Shown: in pieces, positions 33,944-42,550 of the stretch
Layout: each line of letters starts with the position of its first letter
Position numbering within the stretch: position 1 is the first letter of the stretch
Assembly: GCF_013003985.1 (NCBI RefSeq)
Contig: NZ_CP053073.1
Coordinates: forward strand, 3,348,001 to 3,412,000
Reading direction: 5' to 3'
DNA from: Usitatibacter palustris
GTDB lineage: Bacteria; Pseudomonadota; Gammaproteobacteria; Burkholderiales; Usitatibacteraceae
DNA: 64,000 nucleotides
Made by a program: the position numbers and the translations under genes
Notes under the pieces: model-generated
What the model was told of the DNA's origin: nothing
The model's input: the letters and a program-made list of their open reading frames with translations, nothing else
Database searches by the model: none

Positions 33944-35494
33944 ATGCAGCCCCTCGAACGCGAGCTCGAGGGGCTCGAGCGCGCCGTCTCGGACAACCTC
34001 GCGGATGCCATGGCTCGCGTCGCCGCGGGCGTGGCCAACCTTCGGCTGCGTCGATGGGGCCGGGCCGCCGCCCACTTGCGCGTGGCGGTCGCCGCGCAGC
34101 CGGACTTCGCGCAGGCGTGGTCGAACCTCGCTTTCGCGCAGCTCGAGCTGCAACAGCTCGATGCCGCCCGGGCCGCGGCCGATCGCGCGATCGCGCTCGA
34201 TGCACGGCTCGCCGACGCGTGGAACCTGCGCGGGCTCGTCCTCGAACGCGGCGGCCACCTCGATGGCGCGCGCGCCGACTACGAGAAGGCGCTGGGGCTG
34301 AATCCCGATTTCGCCAACGCACACGTGAACCTCGCCAACATCGAACAGGCCCGGGGCCGCGTCGATGCGGCGCGTGCCGGATACGAACGCGCGTGCGCGC
34401 TCGACGCGAGTCTCGCCGAGGCGCATTACAACCTGGGGCACCTGCATCACAAGACGGGGCGCGTGGAAGATTCGCTGCCGCACTACCGGCGCGCGATCGC
34501 GGCGCGCCAGGACTATGCGCAGGCGCATCACAATCTTGCCCACGCGCTGCTCCTGCTCGGCCGGTTCGACGAGGCGTGGCCCGAGTCGGCGTGGCGGCAG
34601 ACGCGGCTCGCGTTCGCCGATGCGCGGGCGCTTGCCGGCCGTCCCTACTCGCTGCCGGCGTTCTCGCCGGATCGTCGGACGCTCACGATTGTCGGGGAGC
34701 AAGGCCTTGGTGACGTCGTGTTCTTCCTGCGTTTCGCGCCGCGCCTGCGCGAGCTCGGCTGGCGCCTGCGATTCACGGGCTCATCGCGGCTTGCACCGAT
34801 GCTGCGGCGCACGGAATTGTTCGATGAGGTCCTGTCGGAAAACACGGACGTGGAAACGAACGAGATCCTCGCCGGTGACTTGCCGTTGCTTGCGCAAGGC
34901 TCGCACGCACCGCCACCGCTCGCACTCACGCCGGACCCCGCGATGGTCGAGGCCATGCGCGCGCGGCTGGCAGCGGCCGGCCCGCCTCCGTACATCGCGC
35001 TCGCGTGGCGTGCCGGGACGCCGCAGCTCGGGCCGCTCGAAACCTTGTTCAAGGAATTGCCGCCCGCGGCCCTGGGTGCCGCGTTGCATGGCCTCGATGC
35101 GACCTTCATCGCCGTCCAGCGCGATCCGCGTGCAGAAGACGTTGCGGCAATCGCGGCCGCGATGGGCCGGCCGGTGCACGATTTCTCGTCGACCAACATC
35201 GATCTCGAGGAAGCGCTGGCGCTGATGGCGATCGTCGACTTCAGCGTGGGCGTGAGCAACACGCTCGTTCACCTGCGCGCCGGGCTCGGACGCGAGGGCG
35301 ACGTGCTCGTGCCCTTCCCGCCTGAATGGCGCTGGATGGAGGCAGGTGATTCGCCCTGGTTCCCCGGCTTCTCCGTGTATCGCCAGGACCGCGCGCGTCA
35401 CTGGGACGGCGCGCTCGCTCAGCTCGCCGCGGCGCTCTCCAGGAAGGTCTCGAGCGCGCGCACGGGTTCGTCGCGGCCGAACAGCTCGCCCTGA
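33944..35494 (+). CDS. TPR protein with C-terminal glycosyltransferase-like domain
   Basis: A 516-residue protein. Residues 25-215 contain TPRs (AAADRAIALDARLADAWNLRG, ADYEKALGLNPDFANAHVNLA and so on). The C-terminal half opens with LTIVGEQGLGDVVFFLRFAP (247-266), the hallmark of TPR proteins with a GT9/GT41-like GT-B fold, and ends with SVGVSNTLVHLRAGLG. Catalytic activity is not proven for this subgroup. The last 76 bases overlap the convergent GT41 gene, so both C-termini are encoded by the same DNA. Confidence 0.8.
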   Translation: MQPLERELEGLERAVSDNLADAMARVAAGVANLRLRRWGRAAAHLRVAVAAQPDFAQAWSNLAFAQLELQQLDAARAAADRAIALDARLADAWNLRGLVLERGGHLDGARADYEKALGLNPDFANAHVNLANIEQARGRVDAARAGYERACALDASLAEAHYNLGHLHHKTGRVEDSLPHYRRAIAARQDYAQAHHNLAHALLLLGRFDEAWPESAWRQTRLAFADARALAGRPYSLPAFSPDRRTLTIVGEQGLGDVVFFLRFAPRLRELGWRLRFTGSSRLAPMLRRTELFDEVLSENTDVETNEILAGDLPLLAQGSHAPPPLALTPDPAMVEAMRARLAAAGPPPYIALAWRAGTPQLGPLETLFKELPPAALGAALHGLDATFIAVQRDPRAEDVAAIAAAMGRPVHDFSSTNIDLEEALALMAIVDFSVGVSNTLVHLRAGLGREGDVLVPFPPEWRWMEAGDSPWFPGFSVYRQDRARHWDGALAQLAAALSRKVSSARTGSSRPNSSP

Positions 35495-37623
35495 CGATCG
35501 ACGATCTGCGCGGAGAGTGAACGGCGCCGCTCCGCGTCGCTCGCAATGCCGATCGCGCGCTGCACGTAGTCGTCCGTGTCACGGGCGATCAAATCGCCGC
35601 CCACGCCAAGCGTGTCCAGCATTCCCGCGCTCTGCCGGCCGCGCATGAGTTGCCCGGGCAGCGTCACCAAGGGCAGGCCCATCGCGAGCGCGTCGAGCGA
35701 AGTGTTGCCGCCGGACCAATGCAGCGTGTCGAGCATCACGTCGCAAAGGCGATTCACGCGAAGGTACTCGCCGTGCGTCATGTACGGAAGGAAAACCACG
35801 CGCTCGTCGACCTCCATGCCACGCGCTTCGAAATGCGGAGCGAGGCGCGCAACGAGCGCCTCGCCGAGCGCGGGATGGTTCGCCTTGAACATCACGACCG
35901 TGCCCTGGGGATCGCGCGCGAGCACTTCGGCGATCAGCGCGTCGTTGTCGGGATGGATCTTGAAGACCGATTGCGGCACGAGGTAGAGGCGGCGTCCTTC
36001 CGGAAGGCCCGCGCTGGCGCGATCACCGTCGGCGGCGCCCGAGGGGCGCACGTAGTTCGTGCCGAGTCCCGGCAGCAGCGCGAGCTTCTCGGCGTAGAGC
36101 GCTTGCGCGCCCTCGGGCTCCATCGCCGCGCTCGACAGGAACCAATCCATCGACGGCAAGCCGGTCGTGGTCGGGTGTCCCCAACCCGATACCTGCACGG
36201 GTGCGAGCTTCAATGATGCGAGGCCGAACGTGTCGGCGTGCATGCCGAGCTCCGGATAGACCAGAACGTCGAGCTCGTCGGCGAGGACGTGCTGCGCGAG
36301 CACCTGCAGGGGACGGCCGGGCAGATGGCGGAAGCGAGTGGCGGCGGCCGCGAGGGCGCGCGTGTCCTCCGCGACCCAGGGGTTCGTGTAGTAGACGTAG
36401 CTGTCGAATTTCTCGCGATCGAGGTTGCGGATCCAGCTCGCGAAGTAGCGGCCGGCCGTGCAGTTGTAGAAGAAGTGGCTGAAGAACCCGATGCGCAGCT
36501 TGCCTCCCGAGGCGCGCCGCTTGGGCGACTCCAGCCATTGGGGCGACACGCGCTCGAGCACGCGGCGCGCGAGCGCGCCGTATCGCTGCTGCAGCTCGCG
36601 ATCGGCGCCGCCCTGGTAGGCGAGAAAGAAATTGGTCCAGCGAATCTCGGTGAACGCATCCTCGGGGCGCGCCCACTCGAAGCGATCGGCGATCTCGTGC
36701 AGCTGCTCGAGGCCCTGCGCGTATTGCTCACGGCATTGTGCGACGTGGGCCGCATCGCGATACACCTCGGGGAGGATCAGCCGAGCGCCCACGGCCGCCT
36801 TGAAATTGCCCGGATGCTTCTGCGAGACGTCCGCGAATTCCTGCTTCGCCTGCTCGGGAAAGCCGGTCTCCCAGGTGAGTTCCGCTGCCGTAATGGCCGC
36901 GCGGGAATGGCTGGGCGCAACCGCCATCGCATTGACGTAGCACTGCCGCGCGGCGTCGGCCATGCGGCGGCGACGGTATTGGTCGCCGAGGAAAAGTTGC
37001 GCCTCGACGTTGCGCGGATCGAGGTTCACCGCCTGGCGCGCGGCGGTGAGCGCACGGTCGGAGTCGCCGCGCACGTCGTGCAGGCGCGCAAGGTTGTAGT
37101 GGGCGAGGCCGTAGCGCGGATCGAGCGTCACGGCGTAGTTGAGCGCGCGCTCGGCATCGGCAAATCGCTCGAGCGCGAGTTGCGCCATGCCCAGGTTGTT
37201 CCACGCGCGCACTGCGCGGCCGTCGATGTCGACTGCACGCCGGAATGCATCGGCCGCTCCTTCCGCGCGGCCGCTGGCGAGCAACAGCGAACCCAATCCC
37301 GACCACGCCGCCGCCCATTGCGGCTGGAGGTCGAGCGCCTTGCGGAACGACGCTTCGGCCTGCGCCGTGTCGTGACGGTCTTCCGCGATGTGCGCCGCCA
37401 CGAGGTACGCGCTGGGCTGCTGTGGATCGCGCTCGATCGCGTGGCCGATGCTTTCGGTGGCCTCCGGAAGTCGCCGCAACTGGTGCTCGGCCATCGCGCG
37501 CAGCTTCCAGATTTCGGCGCTCGCTTCTTCGGGCTCGGTGAGCTCGCGGTACGCGCCCAGGGCCTCTTCCAGGCGTCCCGCCCGGTGCCACTCGCGCGCC
37601 TGTCGTTCCAGGGCTTCGGTCAT
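35419..37623 (-). CDS. SPINDLY/OGT-type TPR glycosyltransferase (GT41)
   Basis: A 734-residue protein. Residues 1 to about 270 are TPRs; the GT41 catalytic domain starts near LRIGFFSHFFYNCTAGRYF (377-395). Later blocks are VQVSGWGHPTTTGLPSMDW, LVPQSVFKIHPDNDALI and LDTLHWSGGNTSLDALAMGLPLVTLPG. These match the donor site of O-GlcNAc transferase and SPINDLY. Known relatives add GlcNAc or fucose to Ser/Thr of proteins; bacterial members can modify flagellin or adhesins. It lies head-to-tail with a second GT41 gene (overlap of four bases), and its own end overlaps the neighbour by 76 bases. Confidence 0.88.
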   Translation of the reverse strand: MTEALERQAREWHRAGRLEEALGAYRELTEPEEASAEIWKLRAMAEHQLRRLPEATESIGHAIERDPQQPSAYLVAAHIAEDRHDTAQAEASFRKALDLQPQWAAAWSGLGSLLLASGRAEGAADAFRRAVDIDGRAVRAWNNLGMAQLALERFADAERALNYAVTLDPRYGLAHYNLARLHDVRGDSDRALTAARQAVNLDPRNVEAQLFLGDQYRRRRMADAARQCYVNAMAVAPSHSRAAITAAELTWETGFPEQAKQEFADVSQKHPGNFKAAVGARLILPEVYRDAAHVAQCREQYAQGLEQLHEIADRFEWARPEDAFTEIRWTNFFLAYQGGADRELQQRYGALARRVLERVSPQWLESPKRRASGGKLRIGFFSHFFYNCTAGRYFASWIRNLDREKFDSYVYYTNPWVAEDTRALAAAATRFRHLPGRPLQVLAQHVLADELDVLVYPELGMHADTFGLASLKLAPVQVSGWGHPTTTGLPSMDWFLSSAAMEPEGAQALYAEKLALLPGLGTNYVRPSGAADGDRASAGLPEGRRLYLVPQSVFKIHPDNDALIAEVLARDPQGTVVMFKANHPALGEALVARLAPHFEARGMEVDERVVFLPYMTHGEYLRVNRLCDVMLDTLHWSGGNTSLDALAMGLPLVTLPGQLMRGRQSAGMLDTLGVGGDLIARDTDDYVQRAIGIASDAERRRSLSAQIVDRQGELFGRDEPVRALETFLESAAAS

Positions 37624-39503
37624 GTCGTGCTTGCGCTGCGGTCGAGCCAGCGATTCCAGAGGTTGCGATAGGTTTGCTCGAGTGTGCGCGCCATGCCCGC
37701 GGCGTCGAGGATGGGCGAGGCCTTCATTCGCTCGCGAAGGTCCTTCGAGAGCCCGGCGAGCCGCGCGGGATCCGAGGCCAGGCCCGCGACGATCTGCGCG
37801 TAGCTCTTCGCGTCGTGCGCGATGAGTTCGTCGAGACTGGCGGCCGAGAGGAGTGCCGCGCCCTGCCGTGAAATCAGCGTCTGTCCGCGCAGCGTCACGA
37901 CCGGGCGGCCCATCCACAGCGCCTCGAGGGTCGTGATGCCCCCCGTGTAGGGAAACGTATCGAGGACGATGTCGATGCCGTTGTATTCGGCGAGCATATC
38001 CGCATGCGACGAGTAGCCGCGCCATTCGACGCGCGCCGGATCGATGCCGTGGTCGCGAAACCGCTGCGCGAACGTCGCGCGATCCTCGTCATGCCCGAGG
38101 GCGGAGTTCTTGATCACGAGGCGGGCGTTCGGAACCTGGTGCAGCGCGAGGCTCCAGGCCTTGAGCGTGGCCGCCGAGATCTTCGCCATGCGGTTGAAGG
38201 ACCCGAGAACGATATCGGTTCCGCCGCGGGTGCACGGCGGAGGTTCAACAGCCGGGGCGAACGCGGGCGGCTCGAAACAATAGCGAAGGCGCGGAAGGCG
38301 CACGAGCTCCTCGACGAAGGGCTGCGTGTCGGCCTCGGGCGAATGGCCTTCATCGGTCAGCAGGTAGTCGACGGCTTCGAGACCCGTCGTGTCGAAATAG
38401 TCGAGCCAGGCCACGCTCACGGGCGCGAGGCGCTGGGAAAATGCCGCGATCCGGCTTCCGGGCGTGTGTCCCGCGAGGTCCACGGCGATGTCGACTTCGT
38501 CATCGCGCATGCGGCGCGCCAGGGCCGCGTCATCGAGCGAGCGCACGTCGACCCATGCATCGGAGAGCTCACGATAACGGCGCGTGTCCGTATCTTCGAG
38601 ATCCTGGTGGGCGTAGCAGCGAACCTCGACTTCGGCGCGATCGTGGGCCTGGAGCACGGGTGCGAGCAGGGACGTCAGCGAGCTTTCGTGGAATCGCGGC
38701 GAGAGGTAGCCGATGCGCAGGCGGCGCGTGACGTCGCGCCGGTTGCGGAATGCAGGGGCCGGAACCGAAGGCGCATGGCGCTTGGCCCACGCGCGATGCG
38801 CGTCGCACACTTCGTTCGATGTGCGGCGCGGATCGTAATGCAGCGCCACCAGCCGCGCACTGCCGACTTGCGCCGCGTCGGGCGGGTCGAGCGCTTCGGC
38901 CTGTTCATACGCGTCGATCGATTCGTCGATCAGCCCGAGATGCTGGGCCGCGGCCGCGAGGCGCACCCAACTACTCGCGCGGTGCGGGTCCGCTTCGGTC
39001 GCCCGCCGCAGCAGCGCATGTGCGAGCGTCACCCGGCCGGCGCCGAGCGCCGCGGAGCCGGCGGATTCGCACGCGCCCGCGAGGTTGCTTCGCGCGCGCA
39101 CGTCACCGGGATTGAGCTTCGCGGCAGCCTCGAAGTGCGCGAGTGCGGCATCGACCTCGCCGGCATCGTGAAGCAGGAACGCGAGCCGCGCGTGGGCCGG
39201 CGCCAGTTGTCCGTTCAGCGCGAGCGCCTTGCGCAGCGCAGCGATCGCACCTTTCACGTCGCCGCTGCGCTCGAGCAAGTCGCCCTCGAGCAACCGGAAG
39301 CGCGCGTCGTCGCCAATCGTGACGGCGGCGCGAAGAGACTCGTTGGCCGCCGCAAGGTCGTTGCGTTGAGCGTGGACCAGCGCCATTCGAAATGCGGTCT
39401 CGGGAGAGGCCGGGTCGCGATCGCGCAGTTGGGCATAGACCGCGAGCGCTTCATCCAGCCGCCCCTCGCGATGCAGTTGCGCCGCCCTGTCCAGCTCGCT
39501 CAT
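37620..39503 (-). CDS. SPINDLY/OGT-type TPR glycosyltransferase (GT41), second copy
   Basis: A 627-residue protein: TPRs to about residue 245, then RLRIGYLSPRFHESSLTSLL (261-280) starting the GT41 domain. VDLAGHTPGSRIAAFSQRLAPVSVAWLDYFDTTG, VLGSFNRMAKISAATLKAW and LDTFPYTGGITTLEALWMGRPVVTLRG are the classic catalytic blocks. It differs enough from its neighbour (35419) to have a different target or donor. Start overlaps the stop of the ABC-transporter ATPase gene, so it is in the same operon as the Wzm/Wzt exporter. Confidence 0.88.
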   Translation of the reverse strand: MSELDRAAQLHREGRLDEALAVYAQLRDRDPASPETAFRMALVHAQRNDLAAANESLRAAVTIGDDARFRLLEGDLLERSGDVKGAIAALRKALALNGQLAPAHARLAFLLHDAGEVDAALAHFEAAAKLNPGDVRARSNLAGACESAGSAALGAGRVTLAHALLRRATEADPHRASSWVRLAAAAQHLGLIDESIDAYEQAEALDPPDAAQVGSARLVALHYDPRRTSNEVCDAHRAWAKRHAPSVPAPAFRNRRDVTRRLRIGYLSPRFHESSLTSLLAPVLQAHDRAEVEVRCYAHQDLEDTDTRRYRELSDAWVDVRSLDDAALARRMRDDEVDIAVDLAGHTPGSRIAAFSQRLAPVSVAWLDYFDTTGLEAVDYLLTDEGHSPEADTQPFVEELVRLPRLRYCFEPPAFAPAVEPPPCTRGGTDIVLGSFNRMAKISAATLKAWSLALHQVPNARLVIKNSALGHDEDRATFAQRFRDHGIDPARVEWRGYSSHADMLAEYNGIDIVLDTFPYTGGITTLEALWMGRPVVTLRGQTLISRQGAALLSAASLDELIAHDAKSYAQIVAGLASDPARLAGLSKDLRERMKASPILDAAGMARTLEQTYRNLWNRWLDRSASTT

Positions 39504-40717
39504 GTCTTGCGCTTGCCGCGCCCCGGCTCCCACGCGTGGGCGAGCTCGACCAACCCGTAGTCGCGCGTGCGCCCGGTGACCACGAACTCCTGCATCACGG
39601 TGTCGAAGAGCCTCAGCCCCTGCGGATCCATCGAGTGGGCGCGGAAGTGATATTTCCCGGGGAGGAAGCGCGGCGCAACGATACGCAGGCGAAATGAGTA
39701 GAGGCCCTCGCCGATCGGCACGGGAGTGAAGCCCGCATCGTCCGAGTGCGAACCGTAGACCGGCGTACCGTCGGCGCGCCCGATTCCGAAGGCGAGCTTG
39801 GGTGGTGTTGAGTCGGGTCCGTACGCGATGCCTTCGAGCACGATGTCCTCGCCCTGCGCGAACGTCGTCGCGGGCCGGCCGTCGGCGCGCTCGAGCCAGG
39901 TTTCGCGCACGGCGGGCACGAGCGCACTCGGTGCTACGCGGGCCACCACCGGTTCCCGGCTCTGGCGCTCTTCGTGCCAGGTCACGTATTCGCGCGTGAC
40001 ATCGAACGCATCTCCCGCGAACTTCACCTTCCCCGCATCGAGCCACATCGCGCGGCTGCAGAGCGTTTGCACGTGATACATGCTGTGCGACACGAGCAGC
40101 AGCGTGCCGCCGTTTGCCAGGTAGCCCTCGATCCAGCGGATGCATTTCTTCTGGAAGGATTCGTCGCCCACGGCCAGCACTTCGTCGGTGATGAGCACCT
40201 CGGGCCGGAGCGCCGTTGCAATGGCGAATCCCAGGCGCACGACCATGCCCGAGGAGTAATGCTTCACCGGCTCGTCGATGTGCTCTCCGATGTCGGCGAA
40301 CTGCACGATCTCGCCAACGCGGTCACGGGTCTCGGCGCTCGAAAGCCCCATGAGCGCGGCCGACAGGAAAATGTTCTCGCGTCCCGAGTAGTCCGGATGG
40401 AAACCACTGCCGAGCTCGAGCAGTGCCGACACCCGCCCTGCGACGGACACGGTTCCGCGCGTGGGCTTCACCACGCCCGCGATGACCTTGAGCAGCGTGC
40501 TCTTGCCCGCGCCGTTCACTCCGATCAGCCCGAGCGATTCGCCACGCCGCACTTCGAGATCGATCCCCTCGAGCGCGCGAAAATGCGGCAGGTCCGTGCC
40601 GCCCGCGAGCAGGCGAACGAGCGTCGAGATGCGGCTGCCGGCGGTCTCGACCTTCGGATAGTCCTTGGTGACGCCCTGGACGCGGACCAGGACGTCGCGT
40701 TGCGGCGCGGCGCTCAC
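39500..40717 (-). CDS. wzt: O-antigen/polysaccharide ABC exporter, ATP-binding subunit (Wzt)
   Basis: A 405-residue protein. Walker A GVNGAGKS is at 66-73, the signature-like YSSGMVVRLGFA follows and ITDEVLAVGDESF is Walker B plus the Wzt-type D-loop. Residues about 250-405 form a C-terminal beta-sandwich like Wzt-C, which in ABC-dependent O-antigen export recognises the modified chain terminus. The start is a GTG overlapping the wzm stop by four bases. The DNA-level coupling to wzm and to two GT41 genes suggests they act on the same product. Confidence 0.9.
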   Translation of the reverse strand: MSAAPQRDVLVRVQGVTKDYPKVETAGSRISTLVRLLAGGTDLPHFRALEGIDLEVRRGESLGLIGVNGAGKSTLLKVIAGVVKPTRGTVSVAGRVSALLELGSGFHPDYSGRENIFLSAALMGLSSAETRDRVGEIVQFADIGEHIDEPVKHYSSGMVVRLGFAIATALRPEVLITDEVLAVGDESFQKKCIRWIEGYLANGGTLLLVSHSMYHVQTLCSRAMWLDAGKVKFAGDAFDVTREYVTWHEERQSREPVVARVAPSALVPAVRETWLERADGRPATTFAQGEDIVLEGIAYGPDSTPPKLAFGIGRADGTPVYGSHSDDAGFTPVPIGEGLYSFRLRIVAPRFLPGKYHFRAHSMDPQGLRLFDTVMQEFVVTGRTRDYGLVELAHAWEPGRGKRKT

Positions 40718-41508
40718 AGGAAGTCCTCGAAATAGGGCGCGAGGCGCTCGAATACCCACAGGCCGGCCACGAACGTGAGGATGGCGCCCAGGAGAAGCGC
40801 GGCATCGGCGGGGGCGAAACCCGACCCGGCGAGCAGGGCCTCCCGCATGCGCTCGGCAAACGTCGCCAGCGGATTGCCCGCGGCCCAGCTCCGCAGCGGC
40901 TCGGGAACGAGCGAAAGGGGGTACAGGATCGGGGTGGCGTAGAACAGCACGGTGAGTGCGACCGAAAACACCTGCTCCACGTCGCGCAGGACCACCTGCA
41001 AGGCGGCGAGCAGCGCCGCAAGGCCCAGGGTAGCCAACGCCAGCATCGCGACCAATGCGAGGGCCACGACGAGCCCGGAAGCATGGATGGGTTGGCCGAT
41101 GGCGGCGAGGACGGCAAGGACCGTGGCAAATCCGGCCAGGTGGACCAGGAAGGTCGAGGCGACCGCCGAGTACACGACCAGCCGATTCGGGAACGCAACC
41201 TTCCGGATCAGCCCTTCATTGGCCCGCACCGCGCTCATTCCGCGCTGGAGCCCGTCGGCGAACATCAGCCAGGGCCACAGGGTCACGGCCACGAAGGCGA
41301 CGTAGCTGGCCCCGCCCGCTGCCTCGGGCAGGCGGACCTTGAAGACCATGGTGAAGATGAAGGCATAGACCGCCAGGAGCGCCAGCGGATGGACGATGGC
41401 CCACGCGGCGCCCGCGACGGAGCCCACATAGCGGTTGAGGAGCTCGCGTCGCGTGAACGACCAGAGCAGCCAGCGATATCGCCAGGAAAGGAGGGTACGG
41501 CCAGGCAC
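40714..41508 (-). CDS. wzm: O-antigen/polysaccharide ABC exporter, permease subunit (Wzm)
   Basis: A 264-residue ABC-2-type permease with six predicted helices. FTRRELLNRYVGSVAGAAWAIVHPL near the N-terminus is the amphipathic gate-helix region of Wzm/KpsM/TagG. It pairs with the downstream Wzt. It starts the minus-strand run wzm-wzt-GT41-GT41. A second, different Wzm-type permease is at 63561. Confidence 0.9.
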   Translation of the reverse strand: MPGRTLLSWRYRWLLWSFTRRELLNRYVGSVAGAAWAIVHPLALLAVYAFIFTMVFKVRLPEAAGGASYVAFVAVTLWPWLMFADGLQRGMSAVRANEGLIRKVAFPNRLVVYSAVASTFLVHLAGFATVLAVLAAIGQPIHASGLVVALALVAMLALATLGLAALLAALQVVLRDVEQVFSVALTVLFYATPILYPLSLVPEPLRSWAAGNPLATFAERMREALLAGSGFAPADAALLLGAILTFVAGLWVFERLAPYFEDFL

Positions 41509-41542
41509 GGACTTCAGGGATCAACGGGCAGAGGCCCGCAGT

Positions 41543-42487
41543 CTACCGCGCGCCTTCCTTTGCCGCCTTGTCGCCCGCCTTGCCCGCCTCGCGGTGCAGG
41601 CGCGTGATCTCGGCCTGGTCGAGGTCCTTGCGGATCGCTTCGATATTTTTGGTATGGACCACCGTCTGCGGAGTGTTCTTCAGCCGTCCGGCTTCCTTTT
41701 CGGCCTCGGTGTCGCGGAACTTGCTTTCCTCTTCCTCGATGATGTCCGCCTTCACATCGGCGAACGGGCGCAGGAAACCGGCGGCCTTCGACTCCATCCG
41801 GATGATGTGGAATCCGGACTTGGATTCGATGGGTTCGCTGATGTCACCGCGCTTCTTGAGCGCGAATGCGGCGTCGGAAAGGGGCTTCTCGAGATCGGTC
41901 GGGGCCACGCCTTCGAGCTTGCCGCCGTTTCTCCGGACCATCGGATCCTCGGAGAATGACGAGACAAGCGACTTGAAATCGTCGCCGGCGACCGCGCGTG
42001 CCCGAATCGAACGAGCGTATTCAAGCGCCGACTCACGCGTCCGGCCATTGAAGGAAATCAGCAGCTGTTCGCCCGTGAATCGCTCGGGCTCCGTGTAGCG
42101 GGCTTTGTTCACCCGATACAGGTCTTCGGCTCGCTTCGTGAAGTCGGGCACTTTCACGTTCTTACGGGCCACGTCGCCCCAGAGGGTCGCGAGATAGGCC
42201 TCCTCGAGTTGCTTGATGCGAAGCTGCACGAGCGGATCCTTGTCGAGGCCCATCTTCCTCGCCTCGCCGGCGATGATGCGGTTCGCGTAGACCTGGTCGA
42301 CCGCCTTGCCGATTCGCTCGAGGCTTGCGCGGACCTCAGGACGGTAGAGCGGAGGGACCCTCAGCAGGAACGCTTCGAAATCCTCCTCGGTGACGACCAC
42401 CGGGGGATTCGTGATGAGCGGCGTATCGGGGGCGCCAAGGGCGCAGAGTGGCAGGCCCATCACCAGAAGGGCAGTCAGGATTCGCAT
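41543..42487 (-). CDS. Exported parvulin-type peptidyl-prolyl isomerase
   Basis: A 314-residue protein with a signal peptide (cleavage near Ala19), a helical N-terminal arm and a parvulin (PpiC) domain at about 135-235: FTGEQLLISF, SFSEDPMVRRNGGKLEG, AFALKKRGDISEPIESKSGFHIIRM. It belongs to the periplasmic SurA/PrsA-like foldases. Its place between the exporter genes and a run of exported proteins suggests it helps fold secreted proteins such as the neighbours. An intrinsic terminator (42506-42536) separates it from the upstream gene. Confidence 0.85.
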   Translation of the reverse strand: MRILTALLVMGLPLCALGAPDTPLITNPPVVVTEEDFEAFLLRVPPLYRPEVRASLERIGKAVDQVYANRIIAGEARKMGLDKDPLVQLRIKQLEEAYLATLWGDVARKNVKVPDFTKRAEDLYRVNKARYTEPERFTGEQLLISFNGRTRESALEYARSIRARAVAGDDFKSLVSSFSEDPMVRRNGGKLEGVAPTDLEKPLSDAAFALKKRGDISEPIESKSGFHIIRMESKAAGFLRPFADVKADIIEEEESKFRDTEAEKEAGRLKNTPQTVVHTKNIEAIRKDLDQAEITRLHREAGKAGDKAAKEGAR

Positions 42488-42497
42488 TGCGGATGCT

Positions 42498-42536
42498 CCA
42501 AAGAGAAACCCGTGTGCGCAAGGCGCACACGGGTTT
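42498..42536 (-). terminator. Intrinsic terminator after the 42551-43858 gene
   Basis: On the minus strand a perfect 14-bp stem (42506-42519 with 42523-42536, loop of three bases) ends in TTT and is followed by CTCTTT. It lies 15 bases after the stop codon at 42551 and just upstream of the prolyl isomerase gene. Confidence 0.8.
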
Positions 42537-42550
42537 GGGTCAGGCGAACG

